A stretch of DNA of 7,910 nt from Chloroflexota bacterium (lineage in GTDB: Bacteria; Chloroflexota; Anaerolineae; B4-G1): positions 1 through 7,910 of the forward strand of contig QMOC01000101.1 in assembly GCA_003648085.1 (NCBI GenBank), read 5' to 3'. Within the stretch, counting starts at the first letter, position 1. Each line of letters begins with the position of its first letter. The notes under the pieces are model-generated. The model was not told where the DNA came from. It saw nothing but the letters and a program-made list of their open reading frames with translations, and ran no database searches. Below, piece by piece: positions 1-5,655 of this stretch. A program made the translations under genes and the position numbers.

Positions 1-26
1 ATCTCTAATCCCAAATCCCGATGAAT

Positions 27-32
27 AAGGAG
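27..32 (+). promoter_or_regulatory. Ribosome binding site that decides the aminotransferase start
   Basis: AAGGAG lies six bases before the ATG at 39. It also lies downstream of the alternative ATG at 21, which has no purine-rich site before it. This favours the shorter, 387-residue protein. Confidence 0.7.
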
Positions 33-38
33 AAGACG

Positions 39-1202
39 ATGTATATTGCACAACGGTTAAACAACCTACCACCCTACGTTTTCGCCACCATTGGGCGGAA
101 AGTGCGGGCATTGCAGGAGCAGGGCGTGGACGTGATCCGCATTGACATCGGCAGCCCCGACCTGCCGCCGCCACCGGCGGTCGTCGAGGCACTGTCTGAC
201 GCAGCGCGGGACCCACACAAGCACGGCTACGGCGGCTTCTTCGGCACACCGGCGCTGCGGAAGGCCATCGCCGACTACTACGACCGCCGTTTCGGCGTCA
301 GACTCGACCCCGAAAGCGAGGTCCTGCCGCTCATCGGCTCGAAAGAGGGTATCTTCCACCTGCCGATGGCTTTCGTGGACCCGGGCGACGTCGTGCTGGC
401 CCCGGAGCCGGGCTACCCCACCTACCGCGTGCCCGCGCAACTGGTGGGCGGCGAACTGCACCTGATGCCACTCCTGGCCGAGAACGACTTCCTGCCCGAC
501 CTGGACGCCATCCCCGGCGACGTCCTCGCCCGGGCGCGGGTGCTGTGGCTGAGTTATCCCAACAACCCTACCACCGCCGTTGCCGGCGTGGACTTTTTCG
601 AGCAGGCGGTGGCGTTTGCCCACGAGCACGGCCTGCTGCTGGCCCACGATAACCCCTACGCCGACACGACCTGGGACGGCTACGTCGCCCCCAGCATCCT
701 GCAGGTGCCGGGGGCCAAGGATGTTGCCGTCGAGTTCAACTCCCTCTCCAAGACCTACCATATGGCCGGCTGGCGCGTCGGTATGGTCGTGGGCAACGCC
801 GAGGCGGTCGGGGCGCTGGCGCGGCTCAAGTCGAACGTGGATAGCGGCATCTTCCGCGCCGTGCAGGACGCGGCTGTCATCGCGCTCACGCAGACCGACG
901 AAGCCTGGCTGGTCGAGCGCAACGAGACGTACCGGGCGCGGCGGCAGGCGGTGACTGCGGCATTGGAGCGTATGGGATTGGAATACATCCCCTCTTCGGC
1001 CACGCTCTACGTCTGGGTGCGGCTGCCGGAGAACACCCCCAGTATGGAGTTCACCTCCGACCTGCTTGAGGGAGCCGGCGTCTCGCTTGGACCGGGCGTC
1101 GCCTTCGGCCCCCACGGCGAGGGGTATGTGCGCATCTCGCTCGTGCAGCCGGTAGAGCGGATAGAGGAAGCGATGGCACGATGGGAGCGCTGGATGTGTT
1201 GA
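39..1202 (+). CDS. dapL: LL-diaminopimelate aminotransferase-like, PLP-dependent class I/II aminotransferase
   Basis: This 387-residue protein is a fold-type I PLP aminotransferase. PLP-site residues visible are: the YPNNPT loop (residues 173-178; Asn176 expected to contact PLP), Asp204 in HDNPYAD, the Schiff-base Lys238 in NSLSKTYHMAGWRVG, Arg246, and the substrate-carboxylate Arg365 in YVRIS. The segments GSPDLPPP (38-45), GSKEG (100-104) and KSNVDSG (264-270) resemble the DapL/LL-DAP aminotransferase branch. That enzyme makes LL-diaminopimelate from tetrahydrodipicolinate and glutamate in lysine and peptidoglycan synthesis. A different amino-acid specificity cannot be excluded; the fold is much surer than the substrate. 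An in-frame ATG at 21 would add six residues, but AAGGAG at 27-32 lies six bases before the ATG at 39, so 39 is the better start. The length is normal for the family. Its own promoter would lie outside the window. No clear terminator follows, and the Cmr operon begins 93 bp later from its own promoter. Confidence 0.8.
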   Translation: MYIAQRLNNLPPYVFATIGRKVRALQEQGVDVIRIDIGSPDLPPPPAVVEALSDAARDPHKHGYGGFFGTPALRKAIADYYDRRFGVRLDPESEVLPLIGSKEGIFHLPMAFVDPGDVVLAPEPGYPTYRVPAQLVGGELHLMPLLAENDFLPDLDAIPGDVLARARVLWLSYPNNPTTAVAGVDFFEQAVAFAHEHGLLLAHDNPYADTTWDGYVAPSILQVPGAKDVAVEFNSLSKTYHMAGWRVGMVVGNAEAVGALARLKSNVDSGIFRAVQDAAVIALTQTDEAWLVERNETYRARRQAVTAALERMGLEYIPSSATLYVWVRLPENTPSMEFTSDLLEGAGVSLGPGVAFGPHGEGYVRISLVQPVERIEEAMARWERWMC

Positions 1203-1226
1203 TGTAGTAACAGGATAACTGATATC

Positions 1227-1254
1227 TTGACTTTTATCGGTATCTAAATAGAAT
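1227..1254 (+). promoter_or_regulatory. Sigma70-type promoter of the Cmr operon
   Basis: TTGACT (1227-1232) and TAGAAT (1249-1254) each match the -35 and -10 consensus at five of six positions, with a 16-base spacer. They sit in a 93-bp AT-rich gap that stands out from the GC-rich flanks. Transcription would start near 1261, leaving a leader of about 35 bases before the cmr1 ATG at 1296. The call rests on the sequence match and position only. It implies that the Cmr genes are transcribed independently of the aminotransferase. Confidence 0.6.
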
Positions 1255-1295
1255 TTGTTTTAGAGATCCCAGCGATCCCCACATGAGGAGGCGAT

Positions 1296-2174
1296 ATGCC
1301 CAGAACGATTACCGTAAACCTGCAAACCGTCACCCCCATTTGGACCGGCGATGTGGACAGGACCTCCGATCAAGTGCGTGAAACTGGGCTAATGGGCTCC
1401 GTCCGCTGGTGGACGGAGGTGCTGATCCGTGGGCTGGGTGGCTATGCCTGCGACCCCACTGGCGACGACCGCTGTGCCTTTGACGAAGAAGCCTTCCGCC
1501 GCACGGGTCAGGCCGAGGATGGCCTGCGTGATGTCTGCCCGGCCTGCCGGCTCTTTGGATGTACTGGCTGGAGCAGCAAACTTCGCCTGGTGGTCACCGA
1601 TGGACAGGGAGGGTACGAGGTGAACCTCAACCGCGCCGGAGTTCCCTTCACGATGAACTTCTTTGAACTTAAGCCTACCCTACCTCAGGAACGTTGGTTG
1701 CTGATAAAAGCCGTCTGGCTCATCGTCCGCTACGGATCCATCGGTGGCAAGACGCCTCTCAAGCCACCAGGACAGCCCGACTATGGCCTAGTGGTGCCAG
1801 TCTCACCTCTGCGCCTGCCTCGCCTTACGCGGGATCAGGTCAGCACTTGGTTAGCCGACCTGATGGCGGCTTCTCCTCCCCTCCAGCGTCGTCAGGAGCG
1901 CGCACACCCCGACTGGCCCGACCTGCGCTTCTTCTTCTTCAATGACAAAACCTGGCTGGACCTGGGCAAGATCAACGAGGTGATGCGCTCCGACAGCAGC
2001 GGCTTCTTATCAGGGCGGCGGGGAGTGAGTAAGAAAGTATTCTCCTTCCAGAAAGGAAACCGCTTTTGGGGCTACACCCGGGATGAGGAGATGCTTGATG
2101 GAGTGCTTGGCACGCTTCAGCGACTCGGCATCCGGGACACCCGTACCGGAGAGGAGGTGATCAGTGAACTCTGA
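1296..2174 (+). CDS. cmr1: Type III-B CRISPR effector subunit Cmr1 (RAMP/Cas7-like)
   Basis: This 292-residue RAMP protein is expected to sit at the 3' (head) end of the Cmr complex, where it contacts crRNA and target RNA. The Cmr1 signature is clear: an N-terminal beta strand with TVTPIWTGD (residues 11-19), then RETGLMGSVRWWTEVLIRGLGG (28-49), the Cmr1 form of the RAMP S-x-K-G-x-x-R helix. Four of its five cysteines are Cys60, Cys81, Cys84 and Cys89; the fifth is Cys52. The block CPACRLFGCTGW (81-92) may bind zinc. A second RAMP half follows, with an aromatic helix near 134-146 and GGKTPLKP (150-157) where the glycine-rich loop is expected. At 292 residues it is at the short end for Cmr1, but no domain is obviously missing. 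AGGAGG (1286-1291) lies four bases before the ATG. It is the first gene of the operon, and its last 11 bases overlap the next gene. Assignment to Cmr1 is strong. Confidence 0.88.
   Translation: MPRTITVNLQTVTPIWTGDVDRTSDQVRETGLMGSVRWWTEVLIRGLGGYACDPTGDDRCAFDEEAFRRTGQAEDGLRDVCPACRLFGCTGWSSKLRLVVTDGQGGYEVNLNRAGVPFTMNFFELKPTLPQERWLLIKAVWLIVRYGSIGGKTPLKPPGQPDYGLVVPVSPLRLPRLTRDQVSTWLADLMAASPPLQRRQERAHPDWPDLRFFFFNDKTWLDLGKINEVMRSDSSGFLSGRRGVSKKVFSFQKGNRFWGYTRDEEMLDGVLGTLQRLGIRDTRTGEEVISEL
2152..2162 (+). promoter_or_regulatory. Full-length Shine-Dalgarno for the cmr6-like gene, inside cmr1
   Basis: AGGAGGTGATC is an 11-base match to the complement of the bacterial 16S rRNA 3' end. It lies within the last codons of cmr1, six bases from core AGGAGG to the GTG start at 2164. 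It fixes the GTG start and suggests strong, coupled translation of the second subunit. Confidence 0.8.
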
Positions 2175-3255
2175 ACGACGGAGCAATCGCGGCCCTAGAG
2201 GGGGGAGACGACGCGGCGGCGGGCGCAGGCCACCCGAACGACGTCGCCCTCCGGTCAAGGGCCCTGTGTACGATCTCTACGTAGCATACCCCTGCGAGAC
2301 CCAGGACGACGTGCGTCGCATCATCGGTGAACACAAACAGCCCTACCGGGAACTGGAATGGCCCTACACGCGGGTCACGCTCCTAGCCCAGGCCCTGGTC
2401 GAAGAAGTGAAGGAGTTCGCCCGCAGCGGGCATCCCCGCTACGGCGGCGGCTACAAGTGGGTGGTACACAGACGCAAAGGTGATAATCCCTACAATCAGG
2501 GAGTAATTCGCCCTGGCCTGAGGCAGTTGGAGCACCTCAAAATTTATCCCCCCCAAATAGACCTGAAAAGCCTGCCCCCGCACTCGGCCTTCATCCAATT
2601 CCGCTTCACCCTCGCCCGCCCCTTCCGCAGCAATGATGACGACTCTTTCTACATCCACGAAAACCCGGTGCTTAAGGACGTGGTCTTTAAGATACCGATG
2701 ATGCGTCCCAGCGGCTGGAAAGGCATCCTGCGCAGTGTGATGGCCGGGCAGTTTGAGGAGGGAGAGAATGTCCCCATCATCGCCCGCCTCTTCGGGCTGG
2801 CACGCGACGAAGCGGAGGAAGGACTCAGCAACCTGGGGCGGCTGCGCTTCTACCCCACCTTCTTCGACCGTATTGATCTGGACATCATCAATCCCCACAG
2901 CAGAAGCACCAAAGCCGGAACCGTCCCCATCCCTCGGGAGACCGTGCCTGCTGGAGCCGGGGGAGTTTTTACCCTATTGTACTTGCCTTTCGACCTGGTG
3001 GGACAGGACCCGGAGCAGGCGCGGATTCAGGCCACAGAAGACTTACAAGCCATAGGCCAGGGTATCCTCATGATGATGCGCATTTACGGCTTTTCGGCCA
3101 AGCGTAGCCGTGGATATGGCCTGGCCCACTTACAGGTGAAAGGTGTGGACGGGGAAAAAGGCACCGTGGTCATGAAGGGCCGGGGAATGCAAACTTTTGG
3201 CACCCTCACCGAACTCCCGGATGCCCTGGAGTTGCTTCTCGGTACGACCTCATAA
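2164..3255 (+). CDS. Cmr6-like RAMP subunit with Arg/Gly-rich N-terminal tail
   Basis: This 363-residue RAMP protein is most like Cmr6, the Cas7-fold subunit next to Cmr1 at the head of the complex. Core features in order are: a beta strand SAFIQFRFTLARPF (141-154); IPMMRPSGWKGILRSVM (177-193), matching the Cmr6 'IPGSSLKGxLR' helix; ARLFGL (207-212); a strand GRLRFYPTFF (225-234); DIINPHSRS (240-248), like the Cmr6 'D-x-x-x-PH' block; PIPRETVPAGAGGVFTLLY (255-273); and the glycine-rich loop IYGFSAKRSRGYG (307-319). Residues 1-32 hold 12 arginines with many Gly and Pro, so this tail is probably disordered and may bind RNA. Residues 36-130 form a helical lead-in of a kind also seen in other Cmr6 proteins. 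The start is GTG, overlapping cmr1 by 11 bases and supported by a full Shine-Dalgarno. It could be another RAMP branch, so no symbol is given. Cmr3 is unlikely, because its typical N-terminal pattern is absent. Confidence 0.75.
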   Translation: MNSERRSNRGPRGGRRRGGGRRPPERRRPPVKGPVYDLYVAYPCETQDDVRRIIGEHKQPYRELEWPYTRVTLLAQALVEEVKEFARSGHPRYGGGYKWVVHRRKGDNPYNQGVIRPGLRQLEHLKIYPPQIDLKSLPPHSAFIQFRFTLARPFRSNDDDSFYIHENPVLKDVVFKIPMMRPSGWKGILRSVMAGQFEEGENVPIIARLFGLARDEAEEGLSNLGRLRFYPTFFDRIDLDIINPHSRSTKAGTVPIPRETVPAGAGGVFTLLYLPFDLVGQDPEQARIQATEDLQAIGQGILMMMRIYGFSAKRSRGYGLAHLQVKGVDGEKGTVVMKGRGMQTFGTLTELPDALELLLGTTS

Positions 3256-3263
3256 CTCGCTGG

Positions 3264-3270
3264 AAAGGAA
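3264..3270 (+). promoter_or_regulatory. Ribosome binding site that decides the cmr4 start
   Basis: AAAGGAA lies seven bases before the ATG at 3278 and only one base before an in-frame ATG at 3272. This favours 3278. It also rules out the longer reading from 3197, which would overlap the upstream gene by 59 bases. Confidence 0.65.
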
Positions 3271-3277
3271 TATGATC

Positions 3278-4273
3278 ATGGCTGAAGTGAGTACACCTTA
3301 TCAGACACAGACCTATTACGCGCTGGCCCTGGACCCGATCCACGTGGGCAGCGGCGAGATGCAGATAGGACGTGTGGACAATGTCATCGTCCGTGATACT
3401 GCCAACGGCTTACCTAAAATCCCGGCCACCAGCCTGGCCGGCGCGGCCCGCACCTACACGGCGATGCACTACCCGGACAAGTACCGTCGGCCAGTGGAGG
3501 ATAGCGAAGGACGGGTCGGTTACGCCAGTTGTGCTGACCAGACCGGCCCCACCGGGGATCGAGATGGAGCCTGTGGCCACTTCGACTGCCCTGTCTGCAT
3601 CACCTACGGTTTCATACAGCCCGGCGGCCGTACCTCCCCTAGCATGGTGCAGATGTTCGATGCCTTCCCTCTCTTCTTCCCGGTCCCCTCAATGCTGGGG
3701 CCGGTTTGGACCACGGCCCCAGAACGGCTACAGGCGTTGCTCCAGGATGGCGCACTGAAGGAGGGCGACCTGAATATCCGTTTGAGGCCGGAACACGGCT
3801 ATCGGCTACAGACAGCACTGCCACGCAAGAGGCTTAACCTGGGCTGGCTCCTGCTACCCGTCGCCATATCCGAAGCGCCGCTGACCTCCCAGGGCCACGC
3901 CCGTCTGAGAGAGGCCGGTGTGCCAGAGGACATCCTCTCCCGGCTGGTGCTGGTGCCTGATGACCTTTTCACTCAGGTGGTCAACGACAATCTGGAAGTA
4001 CGTACCTCGACGGCGATCAACCGCACCACCGGAGCGTCGCTTCACGGCGCACTGTTTACCTATGAAGCCATTCCCCGCAGTACGCTTTTTTCCTTCCAGG
4101 CCGTCTACAAGAACCCCGGCGACTTCCTCCTCGACGGGCAACCCCTTCCTCACGACATCGAGTGGGTGAGAACCCAAGTGGAGAAAGGATTGCACTATAT
4201 GGAGTACCTGGGTGTGGGAGGTATGAACAGTCGGGGCATGGGCCGATTGCGCATCTTGAATCTGGGACAGTGA
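3278..4273 (+). CDS. cmr4: Type III-B CRISPR backbone nuclease subunit Cmr4 (Cas7)
   Basis: This 331-residue protein is the Cas7 backbone that polymerises along crRNA and cuts target RNA at six-base intervals. Diagnostic segments are: LDPIHVGSGE (18-27); IGRVDNVIVRD (30-40); LPKIPATSLAGAART (45-59), the RAMP helix; VQMFDAFPLFFPVPSMLGPVWTT (124-146); INRTTGASLHGALFTYEAIPR (247-267); and the terminal glycine loop YLGVGGMNSRGMGRL (310-324). Asp34 in GRVDN aligns by motif with Asp26 of Pyrococcus furiosus Cmr4, the residue needed for RNA cleavage, so the nuclease is predicted active. Cys85, Cys99, Cys104 and Cys107 (CX13CX4CX2C) may hold zinc. In the RAMP helix, Ala54 replaces the usual lysine (SLAG rather than SLKG). 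The gene follows the cmr6-like stop by 22 bases and precedes cmr5 by 13. Of the operon's genes, this is the most securely identified. Confidence 0.92.
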   Translation: MAEVSTPYQTQTYYALALDPIHVGSGEMQIGRVDNVIVRDTANGLPKIPATSLAGAARTYTAMHYPDKYRRPVEDSEGRVGYASCADQTGPTGDRDGACGHFDCPVCITYGFIQPGGRTSPSMVQMFDAFPLFFPVPSMLGPVWTTAPERLQALLQDGALKEGDLNIRLRPEHGYRLQTALPRKRLNLGWLLLPVAISEAPLTSQGHARLREAGVPEDILSRLVLVPDDLFTQVVNDNLEVRTSTAINRTTGASLHGALFTYEAIPRSTLFSFQAVYKNPGDFLLDGQPLPHDIEWVRTQVEKGLHYMEYLGVGGMNSRGMGRLRILNLGQ

Positions 4274-4286
4274 GGGGAGGGCGGAG

Positions 4287-4715
4287 ATGAACTTACAACA
4301 AACGGTCGAAAACCTGGATTTTTACTGCGTGGACTATGCCCGGCGCATTGTTGATAACTTGAGAGCGAAAGAGCGCCTCAGCGGGGATGACATCTCTCAT
4401 AGCGTGTCCAAATTCCTCAATATCCTGCACGTCAATGGCCTCTACGCTTACCTACTTTACGTCCTCTGGAAGCGATACAACGGCACGCCGGCGGAACGTA
4501 AGATAGCAGCCAAACTGGACACAATGTTGGTGGGGGAGCCCGGCGAGCACAGCCTGCTGCGTCTGGAGGCCATCGGGCTGCCGTTGGAGAAAGCCGAGGA
4601 CACCATTGCAGCAGGACGGGAACTGGCTCGTGACCTGCCGAACCTTTTCCTGGCCAAGGAGTTGCTGACCCGCACGCTGACCTATGTGCGCCTCCATGCC
4701 AGGGGCGTGGCCTGA
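4287..4715 (+). CDS. cmr5: Type III-B CRISPR small subunit Cmr5 (Cas11)
   Basis: This 142-residue, almost wholly alpha-helical protein has the size and position expected of Cmr5, the small subunit that forms the inner filament beside Cmr4 and helps hold the crRNA-target duplex. Visible features are an N-terminal helix (about 5-29, VDYARRIVDNLRAKERL), the helix SKFLNILHVNGLYAYLLYVLWKR (41-63), whose 'HxNGLxxxLxxL' pattern is the Cmr5 hallmark, and a C-terminal helix LLTRTLTYVRLHAR (126-139). There is no membrane segment or signal peptide. The start is firm: GGGGAGG (4274-4280) directly follows the cmr4 stop and lies six bases before the ATG. Small subunits diverge quickly, so the identification relies partly on its place next to cmr4. 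It is the last clear gene of the operon. Confidence 0.8.
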   Translation: MNLQQTVENLDFYCVDYARRIVDNLRAKERLSGDDISHSVSKFLNILHVNGLYAYLLYVLWKRYNGTPAERKIAAKLDTMLVGEPGEHSLLRLEAIGLPLEKAEDTIAAGRELARDLPNLFLAKELLTRTLTYVRLHARGVA

Positions 4716-4983
4716 GAGAACCTGTGACGACGCAAACGGGACAGCGCGCCGGGTCACCCTACGCCCGACGCGCTGTTGAAATCTACAGCCTCGTCACACT
4801 TCATGAGAGCATTCGGAAATTCGCTGCCGGCTCTCTGGAAACTGCCGTGGTGGGTGCACCGGAGGCCCGAACTTGTTCGGGTTTGCTGGCGGGCGACCCC
4901 AACAAGTTGGGGCATCCGAATCCTGGCCACGGGAAATCCCAAAGACCCTCGCTGCCCAGCAGTGAAAGCCGCGATTTGAACCG
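4716..4983. other. Gap between the Cmr operon and rsmD
   Basis: This 268-bp stretch lies between convergent cmr5 and rsmD. It holds the doubtful reading frame starting at 4724 and the inverted hairpin pair at 4860-4918. I see no tRNA, CRISPR repeat, transposase fragment or strong intrinsic terminator with a long T-run on either strand. Confidence 0.6.
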
Positions 4984-5005
4984 TCAGGCGTGCGTGACGC
5001 AGTAG
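4724..5005 (+). pseudogene. Possible truncated remnant of a gene after cmr5
   Basis: A reading frame opens with GTG eight bases after the cmr5 stop. Its first 45 or so codons look protein-like, with a helical stretch SPYARRAVEIYSLVTLHESI (residues 11-30). The frame then runs through the two hairpin repeats at 4860-4918. It ends after crossing 22 bases into the 3' end of rsmD on the other strand, where its composition becomes Pro/Ser/Gly-rich and unlike a folded protein. There is no good ribosome binding site. I recognise no family. One reading is the 5' end of a former fifth operon gene, broken by deletion or by insertion of the repeat element. The other is chance open frame in GC-rich DNA. 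I cannot decide between them. Confidence 0.22.
4860..4918. repeat. Inverted pair of REP-like hairpin elements
   Basis: Two 16-base hairpins lie 15 bases apart: CCCGAACTTGTTCGGG (4866-4881) and CCCCAACAAGTTGGGG (4897-4912). The reverse complement of the first equals the second, except that one G-C stem pair is swapped to C-G, so both partners changed together. The similarity runs on for six further bases outside each hairpin (4860-4865 and 4913-4918), five of which agree. The unit is therefore about 22 bases, present once in each orientation, which is how REP/BIME-type extragenic elements are arranged. The first hairpin is followed by TTT and could be a weak terminator for the Cmr operon; the second has no T-run. 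It is not a CRISPR: there are only two copies, they are inverted, and there are no spacers. Confidence 0.7.
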
Positions 5006-5535
5006 AAACAGAGCATCACACTCCCGTAGGTACGCTGGTCAAAAAGCACTAGGTGCTCCGGCGGTAGTTCTTCGTACTCCCGAGGGTGAATCTGTACGAT
5101 GGCCCAACCATCGTCGGTCAGCCAGCCGGGATTAGCATCCAACGCCCGTAGCGTCCTTACCCACAGGCGCTGGTACTGCGGCGGCGCGATGTAGACGTAA
5201 TCGAACGGCTCCGGCTTGCGAGCCAGGAAACCGAACACGTCAGCCCGCACTACCCGCGCTCTCTCCTCTAACCGGGTGTGAGCGAGATTCTCGCGGATAG
5301 TGCGCAGTGCCGCCCCAGCATGTTCCACAAAGACCACCTCCGCCGCCCCCCGGCTCAGCGCTTCGATCCCCACTTGCCCTGTACCGGCGAAGAGATCCAG
5401 GAAGCGGCAACCTATCACATCGTTGCCAATGATGCTGAAGAGCGCCGACTTGGCCCGATCCGTGATCGGCCGCGTCCCTGTCCCCGGCACTGACTTCAGC
5501 CGATGCCCTTTCGCCTTGCCCGCAATCACGCGCAC
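4984..5535 (-). CDS. rsmD: 16S rRNA (guanine(966)-N2)-methyltransferase RsmD
   Basis: This 183-residue Rossmann-fold methyltransferase uses SAM to methylate N2 of G966 of 16S rRNA during small-subunit assembly. The N-terminus MRVIAGKAKGHRL (1-13) and TRPITDRAKSALFSII (21-36) are the RsmD signature. The SAM-binding motif I is FLDLFAGTGQVGIEALSRGA (45-64), with the acidic motif II residue Glu71 in VFVEHA. Motif IV is odd: IAPPQY (116-121) replaces the usual DPPY, so the motif Asp is Ala and a Gln is added before Tyr. I recall similar forms in Chloroflexota, so this may be a lineage trait rather than damage. The start is GTG (complement of 5533-5535), with AAGGAG on the minus strand (5542-5547) six bases upstream. 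It is divergent from rel and convergent with the Cmr operon. Length is normal. Confidence 0.9.
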   Translation of the reverse strand: MRVIAGKAKGHRLKSVPGTGTRPITDRAKSALFSIIGNDVIGCRFLDLFAGTGQVGIEALSRGAAEVVFVEHAGAALRTIRENLAHTRLEERARVVRADVFGFLARKPEPFDYVYIAPPQYQRLWVRTLRALDANPGWLTDDGWAIVQIHPREYEELPPEHLVLFDQRTYGSVMLCFYCVTHA

Positions 5536-5553
5536 TTTGCTCTCCTTATTCTC

Positions 5554-5581
5554 ATCATACCATACTTCTGCCAGGCTGCAA
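5554..5581 (-). promoter_or_regulatory. Candidate rsmD promoter
   Basis: On the minus strand, TATGAT (complement of 5554-5559) matches the -10 consensus at five of six positions. Sixteen bases upstream lies TTGCAG (complement of 5576-5581), a poor -35 box. The -35 overlaps the left arm of the inverted repeat at 5571-5593. The start of transcription would fall close to the Shine-Dalgarno, giving a very short leader. Confidence 0.35.
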
Positions 5582-5593
5582 CCGGCAGCCTGG
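5571..5593. repeat. Perfect 9-bp inverted repeat between divergent promoters
   Basis: CCAGGCTGC (5571-5579) and GCAGCCTGG (5585-5593) are exact reverse complements with five bases between. The repeat overlaps the candidate rsmD -35 and ends two bases before the rel -35. No T-run follows on either strand, so it is not an intrinsic terminator. It could be an operator for a dimeric regulator acting on both genes, or chance in GC-rich DNA. Confidence 0.55.
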
Positions 5594-5595
5594 TG

Positions 5596-5623
5596 TTGAC
5601 AGATCGCCCGACTGCGCTATACT
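5596..5623 (+). promoter_or_regulatory. Strong sigma70-type promoter of rel/spoT
   Basis: TTGACA (5596-5601) is a perfect -35, and TATACT (5618-5623) matches the -10 at five of six positions; the spacer is 16 bases. Transcription would start near 5630. It lies inside the reading frame that opens at 5503, which argues against that upstream start and for translation beginning at 5644-5656. Confidence 0.7.
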
Positions 5624-5655
5624 GTAAAAGCCACCCCAATGAAGTGGACGGAGTG

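Noticed and set aside
66..1115. Long minus-strand open frame opposite the aminotransferase
   Set aside because: It is Arg/Gly/Val/His-rich with no family motif and lies entirely opposite a gene with all PLP-site residues; a GC-rich shadow frame.
2164..3255. Assignment of the second operon gene as Cmr3/Cas5
   Set aside because: The RAMP helix, the 'D-x-x-x-PH' block and the terminal glycine loop match Cmr6, and the N-terminal Cmr3 pattern is absent.
3197..3277. Upstream start of cmr4 overlapping the cmr6-like gene
   Set aside because: The Shine-Dalgarno at 3264-3270 points to ATG 3278, and Cmr4 homology begins just after it.
4866..4912. Hairpins after cmr5 as a minimal CRISPR array
   Set aside because: The two copies are inverted rather than direct, with 16-base perfect palindromes and a 15-base gap; no third copy is present.
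5503..5655. N-terminal extension of rel starting at 5503
   Set aside because: It overlaps rsmD on the other strand and contains the rel promoter at 5596-5623. The extra 51 residues do not resemble RSH proteins.
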